A stretch of 64,000 nucleotides of DNA from Algoriphagus marincola DSM 16067 (GTDB lineage: Bacteria; Bacteroidota; Bacteroidia; Cytophagales; Cyclobacteriaceae), in NCBI RefSeq assembly GCF_000429405.1, contig NZ_AUBU01000006.1, forward strand, positions 1-64,000, in the 5' to 3' direction. The translations under genes and the position numbers were made by a program. How positions within the stretch are numbered: position 1 is the stretch's first letter; each line of letters starts with the position of its first letter. The notes beneath the pieces are model-generated. The model saw nothing but the letters and a program-made list of their open reading frames with translations, did not search any database and was not told the DNA's origin. This document shows positions 35,622-41,409 of this stretch, one piece after another.

Positions 35622-36119
35622 ATGCGTCCAGCAATAGAAACAGAAAAGGAGTTCATTTCACGGATAGAAAAGCATCAAGGAATTATCCACAAAATATGCT
35701 TTGTCTATGCCAAAAATGAATCAGACCGGGAGGACCTATATCAGGAAATCATCCTTCAGTTATGGAAGTCTTATCCGAGTTTCAAGGAGAATTCAGCTTT
35801 TTCTACCTGGATGTATCGAGTGGCATTGAATACGGCCATCACGCAAATTAAAAAGCCCAATTTATTGCTCCTACATGTCGAAATGCCGTCTGTAGGGGAT
35901 GACAGCATAAGTCGGATGGAAGCCTCGGAAGATGTCAAAGTCTTATATGAAGCCATTTCTCAGCTCAACAAAATCGAAAAAGCCATCATTCTGCTTTGGC
36001 TGGATGAAAAAAGCTACGAGGAAATAGCGGATACGATCGGTATCTCCATAAAAAACGTGAGTGTCAAATTGGTACGAATCAAAGCAAAACTAGCCCAACT
36101 AATCCAAAAGCTTCAATAA
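35622..36119 (+). CDS. RNA polymerase ECF-type sigma factor
   Basis: 165 residues. Region 2 is seen in DREDLYQEIILQLWKSYPSF and FSTWMYRVALNTAI; region 4 in KAIILLWLDEKSYEEIADTIG followed by NVSVKLVRIKAKL, where the helix-turn-helix lies. There is no C-terminal extension. The gene is followed after two bases by a membrane protein that is the likely position of an anti-sigma factor, although no zinc-binding HxxxCxxC motif is present there. Confidence 0.9.
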   Translation: MRPAIETEKEFISRIEKHQGIIHKICFVYAKNESDREDLYQEIILQLWKSYPSFKENSAFSTWMYRVALNTAITQIKKPNLLLLHVEMPSVGDDSISRMEASEDVKVLYEAISQLNKIEKAIILLWLDEKSYEEIADTIGISIKNVSVKLVRIKAKLAQLIQKLQ

Positions 36120-36121
36120 TC

Positions 36122-36838
36122 ATGGAATCAATCAATCTGGATAAGTATAAAGAGGCTTGGAAAAAGGAGCCCATTTTCGAAAAAAAAAGGTTGACAGAGA
36201 AGGACATCAGTCAATTTATCCGGTCTTCCTCAAAAAGTATTCGCAGTCAATTTAGGTCCTCCTTGATTCTTGATATCACACTAAAATCAATCCTACTCAT
36301 GGTGGTATTCTATCTCCTATTTTTCATGGGAGGAGATACTATTTCGTTTGCCCTGCTGTCTTTTTTGGCCATTTTGTCAATAGGGATCTTCATTCAGGCA
36401 GGCATCTTAAGAAAGCTTTCCCATTTTAAATCAGGTGACTCAGTAGTTGAGAATTTGCAGTCAAGTCTTGCGTTTTACTATACCCATTTCCGAAAATCCA
36501 TTTGGGTATCTGCTACTACAGCGACACTCGTATTTCTCATTGGCTCCTACTTCTATCTGCAGAAAAAATATGGAAAGATTCCCACTTTCGAATGGGATGA
36601 TTATGTGGTCTATGGAATTGGCATTTTGCTCAGTTTCGGAATCAGTTTTTATACCCAAAATTATCACAACCAATTCAAAATCAATCAACTGGAAGATTTT
36701 TTGAATGAAGCAGGAGAAGTCTCCATCGAGGAGAAACACATTCAGGACTACCATTACAAAAGGAAGAAATGGTTATGGATCTTTGTGCTCATGGCGGTTT
36801 TGGGGCTCATTTTCTTTATGTATTTATTGTTCATCTAA
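36122..36838 (+). CDS. Membrane protein downstream of ECF sigma factor, candidate anti-sigma
   Basis: 238 residues. A soluble N-terminus of about 50 residues (KYKEAWKKEPIFEKKRLTEKDISQFI...) is followed by four helices in two pairs (about 52-92 and 127-175) and a last helix at the C-terminus (LWIFVLMAVLGLIFFMYLLF). The N-terminus could clasp the sigma factor, but no known anti-sigma motif is present, so the role rests on gene order (two-base gap) only. Confidence 0.6.
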   Translation: MESINLDKYKEAWKKEPIFEKKRLTEKDISQFIRSSSKSIRSQFRSSLILDITLKSILLMVVFYLLFFMGGDTISFALLSFLAILSIGIFIQAGILRKLSHFKSGDSVVENLQSSLAFYYTHFRKSIWVSATTATLVFLIGSYFYLQKKYGKIPTFEWDDYVVYGIGILLSFGISFYTQNYHNQFKINQLEDFLNEAGEVSIEEKHIQDYHYKRKKWLWIFVLMAVLGLIFFMYLLFI

Positions 36839-36850
36839 TTATTCAATTTT

Positions 36851-37051
36851 ATGGAATCGAATTCAAAAATCAGCTGGCCCCTTATCCGAACTCTCCTTTT
36901 TATTGTGTTGGGATTGATAAATACAGTTTTTATCAAGCCTGAAGACCTCGGCAGTTTTAAAAATTACCTAGGCTATGGCTTATTGATCATGGGGTTAATT
37001 GATGCTTTTTTTCTCATCCGCTCCAAAATCAAGAGTAGGAAGATCCAGTAA
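36851..37051 (+). CDS. Small two-helix membrane protein
   Basis: 66 residues, helices about 7-23 and 36-55, ending with a basic tail (SKIKSRKIQ). It follows the candidate anti-sigma gene by 12 bases and closes the operon. No family recognised. Confidence 0.55.
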   Translation: MESNSKISWPLIRTLLFIVLGLINTVFIKPEDLGSFKNYLGYGLLIMGLIDAFFLIRSKIKSRKIQ

Positions 37052-37153
37052 GTCCTACTATCATTGGCTCCTTCCCATTACTTTCCCGATGTTATAGAGT
37101 TAGAGTTTATTCTTATATTTAGAAATTAGTTTATACTCTTCAAAGTAAGTGGA

Positions 37154-37242
37154 AATGAACCAACAAGCGATGGGGCAATTTCAAGTCTTGGCATTTGAAA
37201 AAATTACATATCATTGAGGATATTTACTAGTTGGCATTCATT
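37154..37242 (+). other. attC-like inverted repeat, site 1 (degenerate)
   Basis: AATGAACCAACAAG (37154-37167) pairs with CTAGTTGGCATTCATT (37227-37242), leaving two extra bases on the right. The right box GTTGGC ends just before the serine hydrolase gene, in the same place relative to a gene as in site 2. It marks the left border of the presumed cassette array. Confidence 0.45.
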
Positions 37243-37254
37243 ATAAAAAAACAA

Positions 37255-38364
37255 ATGAGAAAATATTTAACTGCACTAATTGGAATTATACTTTCAAGTT
37301 GTTCTAATGGGCAAACAACCGTTGCTGAAAATGGGATTGAAATCTCAAATAATGGAATTACTAAAGAGCAGTCTGAACTTCTATTTGATAACACCAAATC
37401 ATTCCCAAACAACACTCAATTATCAATCGCTTTAATTAAAAACGGGAAAATTGATTTTATTGGAATTGAAAGAACGAATGACACAATTAAGTTAATTGAA
37501 AATTTTAAGAATACTTTTGAAATAGGTTCTATAACTAAAGTATTTACAGCAACCTTGTTGTCAAATTTTGTAAACGACCAAGAAATAAAATTAGACGACA
37601 ATATTCAAGATTACCTTGATTTCAAAATTAATTCCGATAATGTAATCACTTTCAAGGAACTTGCCAATCATACATCTGGACTTCCAAGATTACCTTCAAA
37701 TCTGAGCCTTTTGTTTGTTGACCAAGACAATCCTTATAAAGATTATGACAAAGAAATGCTCATAAGTTATCTAACAAAAGAAGTGAAGCTAAATCAAGAA
37801 CCTAGAAAAAAGTATGAATACTCTAATCTTGGTGCTGGTGTTTTGGGATTTGAATTAGCAACTATTGCAAAATCAACTTATGAATTACTCTTACAAGAGA
37901 AAATATTTACAAAATATAAAATGGTAAACTCTACGAGTAAAAGAGAAAATTTAAAAACTGAACTTGTGAAAGGATTAAAGCCAAATGGGAAACCTACTTC
38001 GAATTGGGATTTTGATGTTTTAGCTGGTGGTGGAGCAATTTTTTCTACTGTAGAAGATTTATCAAAGTTTGCTTTAGCTCAATTTGATATTGCGAATAAG
38101 GAATTAGCATTGACCCAAAAACCTACATTTAAGGTAAACGACAATATGAGTATAGGACTTGGATGGCATATTTTAAAAAGGAAAAATGGTGGCGAATTAA
38201 TTTGGCATAATGGTGGAACTGGAGGCTATACTTCCTCAATGGCCTTAGATTTAGAAAACAAAAATGGAATAGTAATACTATCCAATGTTTCTGCATTTAA
38301 CGAAAAAATGGGCAATATTGACCAATTATGTTTCGGACTGATAAAAACATTGGATGAAGAATAA
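37255..38364 (+). CDS. Class C beta-lactamase-like serine hydrolase, lipoprotein
   Basis: 369 residues from the ATG at 37255; an upstream TTG at 37231 lies within the site-1 repeat. A lipobox (IILSSC, Cys about 16) predicts membrane attachment. The penicillin-binding fold motifs are FEIGSITKVFTATL (S-x-x-K), YEYSNLGAGVLG (Y-x-N) and WHNGGTGGY (the KTG-equivalent). Such enzymes are D-Ala peptidases, esterases or lactamases; the substrate cannot be told. The gene is strikingly A+T-rich and codes heavily with AAA/AAT/TTA, unlike neighbouring polA and radA, which suggests transfer. Confidence 0.88.
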   Translation: MRKYLTALIGIILSSCSNGQTTVAENGIEISNNGITKEQSELLFDNTKSFPNNTQLSIALIKNGKIDFIGIERTNDTIKLIENFKNTFEIGSITKVFTATLLSNFVNDQEIKLDDNIQDYLDFKINSDNVITFKELANHTSGLPRLPSNLSLLFVDQDNPYKDYDKEMLISYLTKEVKLNQEPRKKYEYSNLGAGVLGFELATIAKSTYELLLQEKIFTKYKMVNSTSKRENLKTELVKGLKPNGKPTSNWDFDVLAGGGAIFSTVEDLSKFALAQFDIANKELALTQKPTFKVNDNMSIGLGWHILKRKNGGELIWHNGGTGGYTSSMALDLENKNGIVILSNVSAFNEKMGNIDQLCFGLIKTLDEE

Positions 38365-38370
38365 CGAAAT

Positions 38371-38500
38371 GCCAACAATGGCTATACGTAATTCGGGCTA
38401 AAGTACTGATATTAAAGTAATTACATTAAACAAACTAACTGCTAAACGGAAGGTGAAATGCCTTGAAATCCCACACTACGCATAGCCGAGAACCGTTGGC
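38371..38500 (+). other. attC-like inverted repeat, site 2
   Basis: Outer boxes GCCAAC (38371) and GTTGGC (38495-38500) enclose an inner pair GGCTATACGTA / TACGCATAGCC with a single mismatch. The spacers between box and inner stem are unequal (3 and 7 bases), as in integron attC sites, and the loop is about 80 bases. It starts six bases after the hydrolase stop and ends 11 bases before the next ATG. Confidence 0.7.
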
Positions 38501-38511
38501 GGTAATATAAG

Positions 38512-39042
38512 ATGGCTAAAGAAGAGTTTAAGCTTTTTAATATAATCGATAATCATCCTCCAGAATTTGAGAAATCTGAGAAGAGAAAAATCTTAATTGG
38601 ATTTCTTTTATTCCCAATTCTCATATTTTTCATCTCAGTGATAATTGTAATTCGTGATTTTAATTTATTCTCAATTCTCTTCATGTGCTTATCAGTTTGG
38701 TTCTTAGCTAATTCATACAAAAAGGTAAAGAAGTTTAAAGCGTTTGTTGAACTAGACAGAACTCAACTTGAAAGATTCACTGATATTGAGATGATAAGTG
38801 ATACACTGAGATTCAAGAGATTGATTATAGAATTTACAGATTCATCTTGGGGATTATTTTCCATCGGTATGAAATATAGATTTGTGAAAAAGGATGAGCG
38901 GATATATCTAAATATAGGTATAGAAGGAGTCACTAGACCATTCGGATTTCTCCCATTTTATCTGAATATTAAAACTAAAAAACAGAAACTGTTTGACGAA
39001 ATTAAGAATACTACCGCCAACATAGCACAGCCCAAAACCTAA
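38512..39042 (+). CDS. Unknown two-helix membrane protein of a cassette
   Basis: 176 residues: a soluble start, two adjacent helices (about 27-46 and 50-68) and a cytoplasmic C-terminal part of about 105 residues rich in beta pattern (RFKRLIIEFTDSSWGLFSI, RIYLNIGIEG). No family recognised. The gene lies between two attC-like sites, and its last codons (ACC GCC AAC ATA GCA CAG CCC) form the left arm of site 3. A+T-rich like the hydrolase gene. Confidence 0.6.
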   Translation: MAKEEFKLFNIIDNHPPEFEKSEKRKILIGFLLFPILIFFISVIIVIRDFNLFSILFMCLSVWFLANSYKKVKKFKAFVELDRTQLERFTDIEMISDTLRFKRLIIEFTDSSWGLFSIGMKYRFVKKDERIYLNIGIEGVTRPFGFLPFYLNIKTKKQKLFDEIKNTTANIAQPKT

Positions 39043-39142
39043 CGAAAACGAGCTAGCACGCTTGTTGCGCCAAGTCACGATATTGAAACACGAACAGAAA
39101 ATACCACCAAGTCCGGCCTGTGGCTGTGCAGGCCGTTGTGGT
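39013..39142 (+). other. attC-like inverted repeat, site 3
   Basis: The left arm ACCGCCAAC-ATA-GCACAGCC (39013 on) pairs with the right arm GGCTGTGC-AGGCC-GTTGTGGT (ending 39142): an eight-base inner stem without mismatch, an outer CAAC/GTTG box, and unequal spacers (3 and 5 bases). Total length is 130 bases, the same as site 2. The left arm overlaps the end of the preceding gene. Confidence 0.7.
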
Positions 39143-39199
39143 GCAAAAATCCACTTGATGAAAAACCGCTTTTACATTTCAAACAAATAAACTAGATTT

Positions 39200-39215
39200 G
39201 TATCCAATTGGATAC
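39200..39215. promoter_or_regulatory. Palindromic operator candidate of the toxin-antitoxin pair
   Basis: GTATCCAATTGGATAC is a perfect 16-base palindrome located nine bases before the toxin ATG and overlapping TTTG at 39197-39200. Position and symmetry fit an autoregulatory site for the helix-turn-helix antitoxin encoded downstream. Confidence 0.6.
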
Positions 39216-39223
39216 ACTTTCCT

Positions 39224-39526
39224 ATGAAGTTTATCGAGAAAACCTCTGAGTTTGACAAATGGTTGCGAAAGCTAAAGGATTTGAGAGCAAAGGCTAAAAT
39301 CCTTTTTAGAATCCAGAAAATTGAATCAGATGGTCATCTTGGTGACTGCAAACCAGTGGGAAATGGAATTAGTTAGTTGAGAATTAATTATGCGAAAGGA
39401 TATCGGATTTATTTTAAGGAGAAAGATGATACCGTCATCATTTTGTTGATCGGTGGCGAAAAATCGACTCAACAAACTGACATAGAAAAGGCAAAGGAGA
39501 TTTGGAATAAAATAAAAGACAATTAA
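39224..39526 (+). pseudogene. HigB/RelE-like (phage Gp49-type) toxin with in-frame TAG
   Basis: The frame from ATG 39224 to TAA 39524-39526 encodes a complete 100-codon addiction-module killer protein: FDKWLRKLKD at the start, then KPVGNGIS, LRINYAKGYRIYF, ILLIGGEKSTQQTDIEKA. One codon, TAG at 39374-39376, interrupts it exactly where the family usually has glutamate (S-E-L-R); a single G-to-T change of GAG would explain it. Otherwise the gene is undamaged. The antitoxin follows after one base. The toxin is thus probably inactive. Confidence 0.85.
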
Positions 39527-39527
39527 A

Positions 39528-39806
39528 ATGAATACAACAAAATTTGATATAGCTGATTATTTGGAAAGTAAAGAAATGATAGCTGAATACTTGAATACTG
39601 TCCTAGAAGATGGAAACAGCTCTGACGTCATTAATGCTATTGGACATATTGCAAAGGCGATGGGTATGTCAAAAATTGCAGAAGAAACAGGTATGAGCAG
39701 GCCAAGTCTTTACAAGGCATTGTCAGATGGTGCAAAACCTCAATTTGAGACCATAATGAAAGTTCTGAGAGCAATTGGTGGACAGATAAATATAAAGCCA
39801 ACTTAA
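39528..39806 (+). CDS. HigA-like addiction-module antitoxin
   Basis: 92 residues of the XRE-like antidote family that partners Gp49-type toxins: FDIADYLESKEMIAEYLNTVL, then the helix-turn-helix IAKAMGMSKIAEETGMSRPSLYKALS (about 42-67) and TIMKVLRAIGGQI. It follows the broken toxin by one base. Still open and conserved, so it may persist as a repressor at the upstream palindrome or as an anti-addiction gene. Confidence 0.88.
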   Translation: MNTTKFDIADYLESKEMIAEYLNTVLEDGNSSDVINAIGHIAKAMGMSKIAEETGMSRPSLYKALSDGAKPQFETIMKVLRAIGGQINIKPT

Positions 39807-39819
39807 AATTAAAAACGAC

Positions 39820-39840
39820 ACCACAACAACAAATAAAGCC
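39820..39840 (+). other. Left half of a fourth attC-like site
   Basis: ACCACAAC at 39820-39827 is identical to the outer box of the right arm of site 3 read on the other strand, and AAAGCC follows at the spacing of the inner stem. No matching right arm was found before the reductase gene at 39959, so the array seems truncated here. Confidence 0.4.
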
Positions 39841-39958
39841 AATGCTTATCTCCGTCACGTCAAGAAAACTAGTGAATAAAACACATCTTTAATGTCGTAT
39901 AAAGACATTTACATAGCAGTGTCTTTTTTCAACGTTACAAATTTTTCCCTCAAGCATC

Positions 39959-40503
39959 ATGAAAAAAAAGAACAAGGTCTTTATCGGATGCAGCCTCGAC
40001 GGATTTATAGCCGATCAAAAAGGTGGAATCGATTGGCTGGACTCAATCCCCAACCCGGACCAAAACGATATGGGTTATGGAGAATTTATGGAAGGAGTGG
40101 ATGCTCTGCTGATGGGTAGAAATACTTTTTTGATACCGTCTTGGGCTTTAATATTCCCTGGCCTTATGAGAAGCCTGTTTTTGTCTTGAGCAATTCTTTG
40201 AAAGAAGTACCAGACAAGCTCAAGGACAAAGTGAAGATTGTCAGCGGTTCGCTTTCAAAAATATTGGAAGAAATAAACAGGGAGGGATATGTTCGATTGT
40301 ATATCGACGGGGGAAAAACGATTCAGAGTTTTCTGAAAGAAGATTTGATTGATGAACTGACCATTACCACCGTTCCCCTACTTCTAGGTTCCGGTATTCC
40401 TTTGTTCTCGGATTTACCAAAACCCCTTCTTTTTAATGCTATCTCTTCAAAAATCTTGTTAGGTAAAATTGTGCAAAGCGTTTTTGTACGAGATAGAAGC
40501 TAA
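39959..40503 (+). pseudogene. RibD C-terminal / dihydrofolate reductase-like protein, frameshifted
   Basis: The first frame (KVFIGCSLDGFIADQKGGIDWL ... DALLMGRNTF) is the N-terminal half of a DHFR/RibD-like reductase; the second frame gives GFNIPWPYEKPVFVLSN ... LYIDGGKTIQSFL ... LTITTVPLLLGSGIPLF, its C-terminal half. They join at a run of six T at 40126-40131; one T more or two T fewer restores NTF-DTVLGFNIPWPYEKP. The function of intact homologues is usually NADPH-dependent reduction of an unknown substrate. A sequencing error in the homopolymer cannot be excluded. Confidence 0.82.
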
Positions 40504-40916
40504 ATCAAGAAATCTAAAAGAATTCTCCCCACCGAAAGCAAAAACAGAGCTGTCCACATCCAGCTTCGCCAGCGATTGACTTGAAGGAGTTTTGAGATAC
40601 TTTTATCCACATTTTCGCCTTGATCAATGCTATTGTGAATGGGAATGGCCACGAAAAAGGTATTGATCCAAATCATGGCCAAGAAAAAACCATCAAGCAA
40701 AAATATGAGCGGGTCAGAGAGGATTTGCAAAGCGATCACTCCGGTCTGAATAAACATCAGGGGCGCAACGAAGTAAAGGATTTTTCCTGTGTAAAGCCGG
40801 TGCCAGTAGTTGAGCTTTTCCCGGTCGATATATAGAAATGATGGATAAATGATGATTTGCACCAACCAAACCAAAATAAAAAGCCCAGAATCTAACGAAA
40901 GACGAATCCATTCCAT
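40500..40916 (-). CDS. Four-helix membrane protein of unknown function
   Basis: 138 residues with four helices and a conserved-looking WLVQIIIYPSFLYIDREKLNYWHRLYTGKI block after the first helix and NRWRSWMWTALFLLSVGRILLDF at the end. Similar small proteins occur in Bacteroidota near photolyase or stress genes (recollection, not checked). It lies 16 bases downstream of the next membrane gene, so the two form an operon. Its stop overlaps the stop of the reductase pseudogene. Confidence 0.65.
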   Translation of the reverse strand: MEWIRLSLDSGLFILVWLVQIIIYPSFLYIDREKLNYWHRLYTGKILYFVAPLMFIQTGVIALQILSDPLIFLLDGFFLAMIWINTFFVAIPIHNSIDQGENVDKSISKLLQVNRWRSWMWTALFLLSVGRILLDFLI

Positions 40917-40932
40917 TAGAATTTATTTTGGT

Positions 40933-41343
40933 TTATCGGAGTTGCCATTGCGTTTGAGTATGTACACGCTTTAGAATCAAGAAAAATGGAACCCACCAAA
41001 TAAGGTCATTGGTGTATAGGGTATAGCTGAATTCAAAGGGGATTTCTTTCAAGATCAAGAAATTGAACAGGAATCCAAGAGGGCCAAAGATCTTTCCCAA
41101 GAAGCCAACCGCCACGATAGGCCAATGCTTAAGCGGGTTGTAACTTGCCCACCAATATCCGAGACCATAAACGCCCACGATCATACCCGTTCCTTGCCAA
41201 ATAGTGGGATGCTGCAGGGGCTCCATTCCGGTCCATTCAAAAAATGTATTGGGCCAAATAACCACCCAAGCTCCCCAGAGAATATTGTAAACAGCGGCCA
41301 ATTTCAGGCAAGTCGCCATCCAATTGGGATAATTTTTTTCCAT
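40933..41343 (-). CDS. Four-helix membrane protein, paralogue of the gene at 30039
   Basis: 136 residues with four helices: KLAAVYNILWGAWVVIWP, WQGTGMIVGVYGLGYWWAS, WPIVAVGFLGKIFGPLGFLF and NDLIWWVPFFLIL. The order of motifs matches the 147-residue protein at 30039-30482. Function unknown. First gene of a two-gene unit on the minus strand. Confidence 0.65.
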   Translation of the reverse strand: MEKNYPNWMATCLKLAAVYNILWGAWVVIWPNTFFEWTGMEPLQHPTIWQGTGMIVGVYGLGYWWASYNPLKHWPIVAVGFLGKIFGPLGFLFNFLILKEIPFEFSYTLYTNDLIWWVPFFLILKRVHTQTQWQLR

Positions 41344-41409
41344 TCCTTAAGGACAATCCGGAAGTCAAAAAGTTTGAGAATGAGTTCAATCTTTTTTCAA
41401 CAGCACTTT

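Noticed and set aside
37255..38364. Antibiotic-resistance beta-lactamase
   Set aside because: The class C-like fold motifs are shared by many peptidases and esterases, and lipid attachment and lineage argue against assigning resistance.
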